Shown: positions 9,488-18,093 of the stretch, in pieces
Position numbering within the stretch: position 1 is the stretch's first letter
Layout: each line of letters opens with the position of its first letter
DNA from: Desulfosporosinus metallidurans
Lineage (GTDB): Bacteria > Bacillota > Desulfitobacteriia > Desulfitobacteriales > Desulfitobacteriaceae
Assembly: GCF_001936615.1 (NCBI RefSeq)
Contig: NZ_MLBF01000012.1
Span: forward strand, 50,916 to 114,915
DNA length: 64,000 bases
Direction of reading: 5' to 3'
Program-made: the position numbers and the translations under genes
Notes under the pieces: generated by a model
What the model saw: the letters and a program-made list of their open reading frames with translations, nothing else
What the model was told of the DNA's origin: nothing
Database searches by the model: none

Positions 9488-10576
9488 TTGAATTTCACCC
9501 AGTCACTAAACCAGCCTGAAATACTACTCGTGGATGATACACCAGAGCACATTGAAACTGCTGTAACTGTCTTACGTGAAAATAACTTTCGTGTCCGGAT
9601 TGCCACCAAAGGAAGCACTGCTTTTAAATTAATCGAGCAACATCAACCTGACCTCATCCTTTTAGATGTCTATATGCCAGAGATGGATGGCTTTGAAATC
9701 TGTCGAATTATTAAAACCGAAAGTGATTTTAGCAGCATTCCGATAATATTTTTAACATCTAGTAATGATGCAGAAAGTATTAAAAAAGGATTTGATCTAG
9801 GGGCCCAAGATTATGTGGTTAAGCCCTTTAATACCTCGGAACTGCTTGCCCGCGTTCATACCCATATCAAGCTTAAAAAGCAGACAGAATCCTTATTAAA
9901 AGCCAATCACGAGCTTGATAGCTTTTGTTATACGGTTGCCCATGACCTAAAAGCCCCATTACTATCTCTTAGTAAACTCACAGAATATCTTGATTTGGAT
10001 TACTCAGACAGGTTGAATAATGAAGGACGGGAATTGATAGATAACATTCAGGATAAGTCAAAGGAAATTATTCAGCTTGTTGACCACTTGCTCGAACTTT
10101 CGAGAATGAGTGAAATGCCAATGAATATAGAACCCATAAATTTAGAACAGTTATTTTGGGAAGTATATGCTGAACTTATTAAGCTTGAACCTCAAAGAGA
10201 TGTCAAATTTACGATTCAGCATCTCCCCACTATCCAAGGTGACTCTGTCATGATCAAACTACTCGTTATGAATGTCCTCTCTAATGCTTTAAAATACACA
10301 CGCAATCGAAAGGAAGCATCTATCGAAGCCACGGCCATGGAAAATGAAGCTGAATTCATTATCTCAATAAAAGATAATGGTGCAGGATTTGATATGCGTT
10401 ACGCCTCTAGGTTATTTAGCGTCTTTCAAAGGCTTCATTCTCAAAATGAATTCGAAGGTTCCGGTGTCGGACTGGCAATAGTCCAAAAGATTTTAAAAAG
10501 ACATCATGGTTTAGCTTGGATGACAGGAAAGGTCGATGAAGGGGCAACGTTCTACTTCAGTTTCCGCAAGGATTAA
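9488..10576 (+). CDS. Receiver-histidine kinase hybrid (REC-HisKA-HATPase), soluble
   Basis: A cytoplasmic sensor with a receiver domain at the N-terminus (LLVDDTPEHIE, acceptor Asp in LLLDVYMPEMDG, KPFN lysine). A HisKA domain (VAHDLKAPLLSLSKL) and a HATPase with DNGAGFD and GSGVGLAIVQ follow. There are no membrane helices. I prefer the TTG at 9488 because GGAG lies nine bases ahead; an in-frame ATG at 9473 has no ribosome binding site and would add five residues. It is divergent from the hybrid kinase operon across about 225 bases. It may take phosphate from another kinase and pass on or drain the signal. No output partner lies beside it. Confidence 0.85.
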   Translation: MNFTQSLNQPEILLVDDTPEHIETAVTVLRENNFRVRIATKGSTAFKLIEQHQPDLILLDVYMPEMDGFEICRIIKTESDFSSIPIIFLTSSNDAESIKKGFDLGAQDYVVKPFNTSELLARVHTHIKLKKQTESLLKANHELDSFCYTVAHDLKAPLLSLSKLTEYLDLDYSDRLNNEGRELIDNIQDKSKEIIQLVDHLLELSRMSEMPMNIEPINLEQLFWEVYAELIKLEPQRDVKFTIQHLPTIQGDSVMIKLLVMNVLSNALKYTRNRKEASIEATAMENEAEFIISIKDNGAGFDMRYASRLFSVFQRLHSQNEFEGSGVGLAIVQKILKRHHGLAWMTGKVDEGATFYFSFRKD

Positions 10577-10677
10577 TATATCTTTATGAACCGCACCACC
10601 TTATACTCATAGTTAAGAAAGAAATTCGTTTTATGAACATCTTCTTTAACGATGACTCCCTCTCCAAAAATTCTATG

Positions 10678-10779
10678 TTATACCACTAACCCGACGACCA
10701 AATCGCTCTGGAGGGTTGACGCTTCCTTGAGGATAATTTCATTCGGATTTTTACCTTGCATAACAAGAGCGACTCGCGA
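10678..10779 (-). pseudogene. Possible remnant of a universal stress protein
   Basis: The 10,577-11,054 gap has no intact gene. On the minus strand one frame reads RVALVMQGKNPNEIILKEAS, then TLQSDLVVG, then a stop. The pattern G-x-P-x-E-I-I-x-x-A...D-L-V-V-x-G is that of the UspA C-terminal half. The remaining strand and glycine-rich loop are missing, so I call it a decayed fragment with low confidence. Confidence 0.3.
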
Positions 10780-11054
10780 ACAAAACGGGAAGCTTTGTTA
10801 ACCGAACCGTCCTTTTGCATGGTTCCTGATTAGGCAAACCCGTCATACGATGCCTGTGCTAATTTTTTCCAGACAACTCACGCAAAGGAAATTACTGGTA
10901 TAATAATCTTAGTCCATATGAGAATATCTTTTGCTTTCTGCTAATATAACCGCTTAAAATCCCCCTCTACTACGAATAGCCCTTATTACTTCTACAAATA
11001 AACGCCAATATTTTCTAATTTATTACATTTCTCGACAAACCTTTGGAATTCCTT

Positions 11055-12359
11055 TTACCCCTTCCTATAATACCCCAACCGAATCAATGAAGCTTCTCCG
11101 GGTAAATATCGTATCGGTCGTTCCTCCCAGAATGTCTTCCAATTCTCATCGAATACAAAACCCTCTGCTTCTGCCTCTTTACTAAGCTGTGTCCACATTT
11201 TCTGGATCAATTGATTCCGGCTCTGATTTCCCTCCTGTGGGGCATAAGAAACAAACACTTCACATTCAAAGCAGATCGGCGCATAGCGAAACCAGAGGGG
11301 GTCGGGACTTAAGAAGATGGGTTTTGGCGTGCTCTTCCAGTTCGCTAAAAGTCTGTACCTCCACTCCTCGCTCAGGCCTGAAATGATTACGGGTAAATTT
11401 TCTTTCTCAGAATTAAAGTGGCTTAGATCCTTCCGCAGCTCTTCTAGCGGATCTCGAGCATTATCCCGGACAAAGTGATAGCTCCCGAGAATCGGATGCG
11501 GCACACGAATTGACATCTGAAGAATATTCAAGGACGTTTGAGATAACTCCGGACGATACTTCTCCAGCTTCCCCAAATAGAGCTTATCCCGTTTGCGTAC
11601 GAGTCCTAAAGCGTTTTGAACCTTCAGCCTCCCACTTAGGCTTAGTAAATCTGCTATAAACTGAACTTCCACCGTGTAAAGAGGAAATTGTCTTGCCCAG
11701 GCTTCACTCATCAACATCCCGTTATTACGCAGGGTAAAAATCCTGGCCTGAATCTTCTCTTCTTCGATGAGCCTTTTCAATCCATCATAGAAGAAATTCA
11801 CTCCCGGAAGGAGCAAGGTGTTGAGAAGGAGAATATTCTCACGAGCTTTATACCCAATTTGATTGAAGGCAGAGCCCAGACTGAGAATTGTACCTTCCCC
11901 AAGAAGCTCATGAAAAATCGGTTTAATCGACCCTTCGGTGACATCAAACCAAGAGGAGATCTCAGGATTGACCGCAAAGGTGGAAAGTACCCCCTTATAC
12001 TTACACAAGACATCCTTAAGTTCTCTAAAGTCCTTTACCGTCTCCGTTTGAACCCAATTCTTAAGAGAGGAGCGTCTCTTGGATTCTACCTCTCCATTCG
12101 GAAGATAGCGGATATAACCGATTTGCTCTCTCTGAAGTTTTTTCCGAGTGAACAATTCCGGAAAATCTGCTGCAAGATAAATCTCATGAATCTGTTCCCC
12201 CGTAAGGTGCGCCTGACTCAGCAATTCTCTAATGACCTGACGCAAACTCAAGGTAATATCCTTCTCCACTTTGACGCTCGCCTCAGTAGCAACCATACCT
12301 GCGGCGGATAGCACCCCTTGAATAGAATCTCCCAGGCGAAGGCTCAGGGAAAAGCCCAT
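11055..12359 (-). CDS. Divergent hydantoinase/oxoprolinase (HyuA)-like protein lacking nucleotide-binding motifs
   Basis: 434 residues. The middle aligns by eye with the intact HyuA-like protein encoded at 18,093-19,643. FHELLGEGTILSLGSAFNQI matches REELGEIPISLSHEIGSM, and FTLRNNGMLMSEAWARQFPL matches YFGQNDGTLMAVEYAVRYPI. The N-terminal phosphate loop GIDVGGTNTDAV is replaced by SLRLGDSIQGVL, and the second DVGGTTTDVG motif by LVRKRDKLYLGK. It therefore probably cannot bind or cleave ATP as its relatives do. The ATG at 12,359 follows GGGAG and lies 5 bases past the DUF917 stop, in an apparent operon with the sigma-54 activator. A sensory or structural role is inference. Confidence 0.75.
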   Translation of the reverse strand: MGFSLSLRLGDSIQGVLSAAGMVATEASVKVEKDITLSLRQVIRELLSQAHLTGEQIHEIYLAADFPELFTRKKLQREQIGYIRYLPNGEVESKRRSSLKNWVQTETVKDFRELKDVLCKYKGVLSTFAVNPEISSWFDVTEGSIKPIFHELLGEGTILSLGSAFNQIGYKARENILLLNTLLLPGVNFFYDGLKRLIEEEKIQARIFTLRNNGMLMSEAWARQFPLYTVEVQFIADLLSLSGRLKVQNALGLVRKRDKLYLGKLEKYRPELSQTSLNILQMSIRVPHPILGSYHFVRDNARDPLEELRKDLSHFNSEKENLPVIISGLSEEWRYRLLANWKSTPKPIFLSPDPLWFRYAPICFECEVFVSYAPQEGNQSRNQLIQKMWTQLSKEAEAEGFVFDENWKTFWEERPIRYLPGEASLIRLGYYRKG

Positions 12360-12364
12360 CTCTT

Positions 12365-13480
12365 TCAGCTCCCTTCCCCAAAATAATAAGAAGCATGAAG
12401 CTGTTCGAGAGACTGGTACTCCATATTGTACTCAAAGGATTGAGGCCCGACCACACTTAATGCCCGCCGAGTACGCAGAATCGTGGGACACGGAACCCCG
12501 ATGACAGCGATCTCCATGTCTGGCTGAATCTCATTGTTGTTGAGCGGTCTTCCTGTAGCATACTCGAGAAAAATAATAAGATCAGGAACCATTGCTACGA
12601 GCTTGTTATTCCGATAGGCAAAAACATTCTCATATTGCAGCAGAACGTTAAATTGCTGTGCTTCGTAGGCCTTGGAGCCTTTTAAACTGATTGAGCGAAG
12701 TTTCAATCCCTCAAACTGTCCCAGTTCCTCCACGCAGCCTATAAAAAGCTCGATTGCTTCACCATAGAGAGAATTTCTCGTGACCTGAAGAAGTTCCTCC
12801 TTCATCTCTTCATAACTGCCCTTCTGCAGGACTTCGCCAAGCCGCAAGGCGAAGGATAAGGTTCCGGAGATTAGACTCTCTTTTGCAGCCCGCCCATTCA
12901 TAGCAAACCCACTAAAGAATCCAACCCCTCCATACTTCATTAAGGCCTTCCGCGTATTCAGTTCGAGCTTAAAATTATCTTCATCTGTAAATAGTTCATC
13001 ATTTCCTTCATAGTTCACCAAGGCAAAGGGGGTTCCCATTTGACCAAAGATGTGGCAAGTGGTCATTTGAAGTTTAGGAAAAGACCGACCCATTCCATCC
13101 GCATCAAGGAGCGGTAATCCCGTTTTCAAAGATACCAAAAGAGGATAGACATTATTCACCCCACCTCCCTCTAAAGAAAAAAGAGCATCCACCTTTCGTC
13201 CGAGGGCTTGTTCCAGCCTGTGTAGCGCTCTTAGCCCCTCATCACCATCTGGGGGATTTTCCTCTAGGAGTTCTGGAGAACCCAAGAACCCGACTGCGGC
13301 AACGAGAAAGTCATCTGGCAGCTGATGAAAAGAGATGATGGGCACTTTGAGCTTATGCTTGAGCAACCTTTCTTCGAGGAAGGGTCTTAAAAGAAGTGCA
13401 TTTCCACCCCCTCCGGAACCGAGAAAAATACTTCCAAGAGCAAGCGCTTCGATGTTTGTTCCTTCGATGATACGTAACAG
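12365..13480 (-). CDS. DUF917 family protein (paralog 1)
   Basis: About 371 residues if started at the CTG at 13,480. The first residues then read (M)LRIIEGTNIEALALG, matching the N-terminus of the paralog at 16,990 (MRILDSQAIEDIAIG), and the glycine-rich GSGGGG motif is kept. A TTG start at 13,366 would delete that motif, so I extended it. The run AAAGGGGGG lies six bases before the CTG, and no ATG, GTG or TTG occurs in frame there. DUF917 proteins often neighbour HyuA-like genes; their activity is not established. The GADGMGR-type stretch is present as LLDADGMGRSFPKLQM. It lies 13 bases downstream of the activator gene and directly upstream of the degenerate HyuA-like gene. Confidence 0.8.
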   Translation of the reverse strand: MLRIIEGTNIEALALGSIFLGSGGGGNALLLRPFLEERLLKHKLKVPIISFHQLPDDFLVAAVGFLGSPELLEENPPDGDEGLRALHRLEQALGRKVDALFSLEGGGVNNVYPLLVSLKTGLPLLDADGMGRSFPKLQMTTCHIFGQMGTPFALVNYEGNDELFTDEDNFKLELNTRKALMKYGGVGFFSGFAMNGRAAKESLISGTLSFALRLGEVLQKGSYEEMKEELLQVTRNSLYGEAIELFIGCVEELGQFEGLKLRSISLKGSKAYEAQQFNVLLQYENVFAYRNNKLVAMVPDLIIFLEYATGRPLNNNEIQPDMEIAVIGVPCPTILRTRRALSVVGPQSFEYNMEYQSLEQLHASYYFGEGS

Positions 13481-13493
13481 AGTAATCCCCCCT

Positions 13494-15173
13494 TTAACTC
13501 TCTATCTTATATTTCTTTAACCAACGATAAAGCGTGGCGATACTAATTCCAAGCTTCATTGCCGCTTGTCTTTTTCCTTCGGTATCCCATCCCCATTGAT
13601 TGAGCAGCGTGATAATATTTTCCTTATTAACCTTCCCTTGGGTTACAACACGAGAATTAGAGACTTCAGGCTGGTGCTGTGAGAACGCTTGGGGCTGAAC
13701 AAGCCTGATAGAGGAATGAATCGGCAAATCCTCTATTGTAATTAGATCCTCATCATGAATATTAACTAAATACTCCACCATATTTTCTAATTCACGAATA
13801 TTTCCCGACCAAGCGTACCCCCTTAGTTTTTCCAGCGCGGTATAGGAAAATTTCTTATAGCTTTTTTGAAGGAGGGTGCAATACTTCCTGAGATAAAAAT
13901 TAAGCAAGAGCTCGATATCTCCCAACCGTTCTCTTAAAGGCGGAATGTGGATTGGAATAACATTCAAACGAAAATACAAATCTTCTCTGAATTTTGCTTG
14001 CGCAATCATCTCCTCGAGATTTCGGTGAGTTGCTGCCACGAGTCGAATATTAACAGCAATGGACTTCGAACCCCCAATCCGATCAATCCGCTTTTCTTGA
14101 ATGACCCGTAAGAGCTTTGCTTGCAGGGATAGAGGCATATCCCCTATCTCATCTAAAAAAAGAGTCCCCTGATTCGCCAGCTCGATTTTCCCTGTTTTCC
14201 CACCTTTTTTTGCTCCGGTAAATGAACCCTCTTCATATCCAAAAAGTTCACTTTCGAGTAGTCCTTCTGGGATGGCTGCACAATTAATCGCAATAAAAGG
14301 CCCCGAAGAACGAGGGCTTGTATCATGAATCATTCGAGCAAACATCTCTTTTCCTGTTCCACTTTCTCCGCGGATCAGGATCGTGGAATCCGAACGTGCA
14401 GCCTGTTTAGCGATGTCGATTGCCTTTTGCAGCGTGGGCGAAGTCCCGATCAGCTTGGGTAAAGGAGATCTATCTTGTTCATAATTTTCGGTGGAGCGTA
14501 GGCTCATAGTGGCTGGTAACATATGAACACAAGAACCGAGCCGTTCCTTATCAAAGTAAAAATCCTTACGCTTGATCAAGTTATTAAATTTCCCCAGGAC
14601 TAAGGTTGAGGTTTTCTTCTTCTGATCAAACTGAACTAGTCCGTATTTCTTCGCCGCTTCATTCATATGGGTCACCTGATCTTTTTCATCCAACAAAACC
14701 AATCCAGTTGGAAATAACTCGGCCATATAACTTGCTTGCTGCTCAAGTAGAATCTCTTTTTGCTGACTTTGACTTTTCTCAATTAAATTTTCAAGAAGGT
14801 AGACATAATCCTGAAGGATGCCCAGCCCTTTTTCCTGCCCCATCCTTTCAAACCATACGACACTTTTCTGCCAGAACTGAAAACAAACCCCACTTCCTTT
14901 AAGAAAGGGTTCTGAAAAAGGAACGTAATATTCCCTCTCATAAGAACAGGACTCTACGTCTAAGCAGACCTGGCAGCACGGATGTTCCTTAGTTTTAAAG
15001 ATGGCATAAGGATATTTTCCCGCATAGTTGATGATAGGCCAGTCTTTGGGATACGGAGAGTAATGCTTTCTTGTCGTACAAAGGATTGTTTGGTTGCTCC
15101 AAACAGTTAGATTGCATTCGAGAAGTCGTGCAAAATTTCTAATGATCTCATCAAATCCACTTTGGTTGAACAT
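13494..15173 (-). CDS. Sigma-54-dependent transcriptional activator with PAS-like and cysteine-rich N-terminal region
   Basis: 559 residues from the ATG at 15,173 (GGAGGGGAG upstream; an ORF start seven codons earlier lacks a site). The N-terminal region holds a cluster of four cysteines near residues 66-76 (HPCCQVCLDVESC), then a PAS-like segment (PTGLVLLDEKDQVTHMNEAA). The AAA+ domain has Walker A GESGTGKE near 269, the sigma-54 contact loop ESSFTGA-type variant EGSFTGAKKGG and LFLDEIGDMPL. A Fis-type HTH (KRQAAMKLGISIATLYRWL) ends the protein. It is divergent from the permease operon, which has a matching -24/-12 promoter, so it very likely activates that operon. The cysteines could bind metal or sense redox. 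Confidence 0.93.
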   Translation of the reverse strand: MFNQSGFDEIIRNFARLLECNLTVWSNQTILCTTRKHYSPYPKDWPIINYAGKYPYAIFKTKEHPCCQVCLDVESCSYEREYYVPFSEPFLKGSGVCFQFWQKSVVWFERMGQEKGLGILQDYVYLLENLIEKSQSQQKEILLEQQASYMAELFPTGLVLLDEKDQVTHMNEAAKKYGLVQFDQKKKTSTLVLGKFNNLIKRKDFYFDKERLGSCVHMLPATMSLRSTENYEQDRSPLPKLIGTSPTLQKAIDIAKQAARSDSTILIRGESGTGKEMFARMIHDTSPRSSGPFIAINCAAIPEGLLESELFGYEEGSFTGAKKGGKTGKIELANQGTLFLDEIGDMPLSLQAKLLRVIQEKRIDRIGGSKSIAVNIRLVAATHRNLEEMIAQAKFREDLYFRLNVIPIHIPPLRERLGDIELLLNFYLRKYCTLLQKSYKKFSYTALEKLRGYAWSGNIRELENMVEYLVNIHDEDLITIEDLPIHSSIRLVQPQAFSQHQPEVSNSRVVTQGKVNKENIITLLNQWGWDTEGKRQAAMKLGISIATLYRWLKKYKIES

Positions 15174-15408
15174 TTGTCTCCCCTCCAAGCCCAACTATTA
15201 CCAACATATTCATATACTTTAACTATATTATATAACACTTTATCACTCTTGACCATTGTCTTGAGTGGTTTTGAGAATCTATGAGAATATTTAAGAAAAT
15301 GAAAGATTATTCGTAAAATCTAGTCAAAAACAGTTGATAAAAAATGATATAAATGAGAAAAATCCTTAACGAGCAAGTAAATTCACCCCTTTTTCTACGT
15401 TCTAGACC

Positions 15409-15424
15409 TGGCATACAATTTGCA
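15409..15424 (+). promoter_or_regulatory. Sigma-54 (-24/-12) promoter of the permease operon
   Basis: TGGCATACAATTTGCA matches TGGCAC-N5-TTGCA with the exact GG-to-GC spacing. It lies about 140 bases before the permease ATG, in the gap shared with the divergent sigma-54 activator. Upstream activator sites should lie in 15,190-15,390; I see only a weak repeat of TGAGAAT near 15,271-15,290. Confidence 0.85.
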
Positions 15425-15564
15425 TTAAATAACACCGTACTCATTATTCCTTGTGTGTTACATCAGGAACAGCTACGGAAGGGGGTTTAATTTCAAACTC
15501 TGTTATTCGGGCAACTAAGGGTACTCATACGGTAAAACGGTAGGAAATAAGGAGGAAAAAATCT

Positions 15565-16884
15565 ATGTCAAGTTCTCATGATGATTATTCATTGTCTCGG
15601 GTGCCCATGAGTGCCCGACGCCCCATGTGGCAAGTGCTCGTAATTCGCATCGGATCTCTTGCTTGTGTATCACAGCTCATGCTGGGTGCAGCCCTCGGTT
15701 ATGGTATGACCTTCTGGGGAGCACTTTCAGCTACCTTTCTTGGAAGCGTCTTACTCCAAGTGGTCAGTTTTGCTCTTGGCGCAGCGGCAGCCAAGGAAGG
15801 ACTCTCCACAAGCTTGCTTTCGCGTTGGGCAGGGTTTGGTAATATGGGCTCTTCCATCATTGGTGGGGTGATTGCAATTGCCCTCATGGGATGGTTTGGT
15901 ATTCAGAATTCCGTGTTTGCCGAAGGCTTATACAAGGCCACCGGAATATTCAACACCCAGATTTGGGCTCTCATCGCCGGATTGGCCGTCACGCTCATTG
16001 TTGTTTTCGGCTTTAAAGTCCTGAGCTTAACCGCCAACATTTCTTTACCCCTTTTCTTAGGTGCTGTAGGTTATGCGACCATACATATGCTTTCCGGCAA
16101 AAACGTCGGTGAACTCATGGTTGCAGCCCCATCTGGCCCACCCCTTACACTTGCCGTTGCAACCACCATGGTAGCCGGAGGCTTCATGATCGGAGCAATC
16201 ATAACGCCCGATTTAAGCCGGTTCATGAAAAGTGGTAAAGATGTTTTTTGGATGACTCTCATTGGCACGTTCGTAGGTGAACTCGGTATGAACCTCCTCG
16301 CAGTGCTCATGGCCGCTGCGGTTCACTCCAATGATATCGTCACGATCATGCTTTCCCTGGCCGGCTGGCTCGGAGCAGGAATCGTTGTCTTCTCGACGAT
16401 TAAATTGAACGATTTAAACCTCTATTCCTCAAGCTTGGGAATTACAAATATGCTCAACGCCATCTTTAATATCAAACTCAGTCGTGTTACCGCTACCTGG
16501 GCGATTGGAATTATCGGAACAGTACTTTCCCTTATGGGAATCCTGAACTATTTTGTAAACTTCCTTGTCATTCTTGGAGTAGCGGTTCCCCCGGTGGCTG
16601 GCATTATGTTTGTTGATTATTACATCTTAAAACGCCATCGTAAGGTTCTTGATGAAACCCGGGCCAAAGAAACCTTACCCAGCGAGTGTGAGCAGTGGAA
16701 TCCGGTCACGATGGTTACCTGGGTAATTTCCTTCTTAATTGGTTACTTCGTCAAAGATTTTGGAATCCCGGCGATCAATTCGCTTCTCGCTGCAGCCATC
16801 CTTTACTATGCCGGCATGAAGGTCTATGCCTTCTCCACGAAGCAACAGATCGTAGAATTTGCCAAGACAACTCAAACTCTCTAA
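15565..16884 (+). CDS. NCS1-type permease (cytosine/purine permease-like)
   Basis: 439-residue integral membrane protein with about 12 hydrophobic segments and the CodB-like layout: an early GAALGYGMTFWGALSA-type helix, DLSRFMKSGKD in the loop after helix six, and FVDYYILKRHRK near the end. NCS1 carriers import nucleobases, hydantoins or allantoin with a cation. The ATG at 15,565 follows ATAAGGAGG. It is the first gene of the plus-strand operon behind the sigma-54 promoter and is followed by DUF917, HyuA-like and amidase genes. Its substrate is therefore probably a cyclic ureide, hydantoin or pyrimidine-type nitrogen source; the exact ligand cannot be read. Confidence 0.85.
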   Translation: MSSSHDDYSLSRVPMSARRPMWQVLVIRIGSLACVSQLMLGAALGYGMTFWGALSATFLGSVLLQVVSFALGAAAAKEGLSTSLLSRWAGFGNMGSSIIGGVIAIALMGWFGIQNSVFAEGLYKATGIFNTQIWALIAGLAVTLIVVFGFKVLSLTANISLPLFLGAVGYATIHMLSGKNVGELMVAAPSGPPLTLAVATTMVAGGFMIGAIITPDLSRFMKSGKDVFWMTLIGTFVGELGMNLLAVLMAAAVHSNDIVTIMLSLAGWLGAGIVVFSTIKLNDLNLYSSSLGITNMLNAIFNIKLSRVTATWAIGIIGTVLSLMGILNYFVNFLVILGVAVPPVAGIMFVDYYILKRHRKVLDETRAKETLPSECEQWNPVTMVTWVISFLIGYFVKDFGIPAINSLLAAAILYYAGMKVYAFSTKQQIVEFAKTTQTL

Positions 16885-16920
16885 TACTCTTTAAGCTTTA
16901 TCGTGCTGTGCACATTTTTC

Positions 16921-16941
16921 AAGGGAGCACCTTGCTCCCTT
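16921..16941 (+). promoter_or_regulatory. Intercistronic hairpin after the permease gene
   Basis: Perfect 9-bp stem AAGGGAGCA / TGCTCCCTT with a 3-base loop, followed only by TG-TCATTT. It is too weak a T-run for efficient termination, so it may be a processing or attenuation point between the permease and the enzyme genes. Confidence 0.6.
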
Positions 16942-16989
16942 TGTCATTTATATTTCATATTCCATCAACGTGACGAAAGGAAGGTATGT

Positions 16990-18093
16990 ATGCGTATTCT
17001 TGACAGTCAAGCTATCGAAGACATAGCTATTGGGGCAGCCGTATTGGGCACCGGGGGCGGCGGCGACCCTTACGTCGGTAAACTTATGGCCCTGCAAGCC
17101 GTGGAGGAATTCGGCCCGATCCAACTCCTTGATGCGGATGAAGTTCCCGATGACGCTTTAGTCGTACCAAGCGCAATGATGGGGGCACCAACCGTCCTTG
17201 TCGAAAAAATACCCAATGGGCAAGAAGTCCTCGGGGCTTTCGATTCTTTAAAAAATTACATGGGTCGAGAAGTCTTTGCGACTATGCCAATCGAAGCAGG
17301 TGGGATTAACTCGATGATTCCCCTCGCCTTAGCCGCACGGCTCGGTATCCCCGTTATTGATGCCGATGGTATGGGACGAGCCTTTCCCGAACTCCAGATG
17401 GTTACCTTTCATCTCAATAAAGTCTCTGCGACACCCATGATGCTTTGTGACGAAAAAGGAAACAGTCTCATGTTACGGACCGTTGACAATGTCTGGACCG
17501 AACGTTTAGCCCGCACAGCAACCGTACAAATGGGTGGCTCCGTCATGCTCGCCATCTATCCGATGAGTGGTACTCAACTGAAAACCGCTGGGATTCGAGG
17601 AATTATCACCCTGACCGAGAAAATCGGGCGAGCAATACGTGAAGCCAAAGGGCAAAAACAAGACCCCATTACGAACGTTCTCTCCCTCACCGGGGGGTAT
17701 GAACTCTTCCGAGGTAAAGTCATTGACGTATCGCGGAAGACCATCGGCGGCTTTGCCCGTGGCGAAAGCCAAATTGAAGGGCTTGATGCTTATAAAGGAC
17801 AAACATTAACTCTGAATTTCCAGAACGAGCATCTCATGGCCCGCACTGAGAAGGAAGTCCTTGCGACGACTCCCGATCTTATCGCAGTATTGGATATGGA
17901 AACAGCCCACCCGATTACGACCGAAAGTTTACGTTACGGTGCCCGCGCCGTGGTGATTGGAATGCCTTGCAATCCGCAGTGGCGTACGGAAAATGGTATC
18001 GCCAACGTAGGACCCCGTTATTTCGGTTATGACCTTGACTATATCCCAATAGAAGAACGCATAAAAAGCTTCCGGAGAGGAGGACAAAAATAA
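16990..18093 (+). CDS. DUF917 family protein (paralog 2)
   Basis: 367 residues from the ATG at 16,990, which has GAAAGGAAGG upstream; the longer frame from 16,903 runs back through the intercistronic hairpin and is rejected. The N-terminal glycine motif GTGGGGDPYVGK, the central DADGMGRAFPELQMV and the C-terminal VIGMPCNPQWRT are shared with the paralog at 12,365. Its stop overlaps the ATG of the HyuA-like gene by one base (TAATG), so the two are translationally coupled and probably form one complex. DUF917 has no secure biochemical function; a role in ring opening or hydrolysis of the imported compound is inference from the operon. Confidence 0.87.
   Translation: MRILDSQAIEDIAIGAAVLGTGGGGDPYVGKLMALQAVEEFGPIQLLDADEVPDDALVVPSAMMGAPTVLVEKIPNGQEVLGAFDSLKNYMGREVFATMPIEAGGINSMIPLALAARLGIPVIDADGMGRAFPELQMVTFHLNKVSATPMMLCDEKGNSLMLRTVDNVWTERLARTATVQMGGSVMLAIYPMSGTQLKTAGIRGIITLTEKIGRAIREAKGQKQDPITNVLSLTGGYELFRGKVIDVSRKTIGGFARGESQIEGLDAYKGQTLTLNFQNEHLMARTEKEVLATTPDLIAVLDMETAHPITTESLRYGARAVVIGMPCNPQWRTENGIANVGPRYFGYDLDYIPIEERIKSFRRGGQK

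Noticed and set aside
11688..12311. 207-codon plus-strand open frame
   Set aside because: It lies wholly inside and antisense to the HyuA-like gene, has no ribosome binding site, and its product has no domain character; a shadow.
16903..16989. 29-residue extension of the second DUF917 protein
   Set aside because: It is encoded by the intercistronic hairpin, and homology begins at MRILDS.
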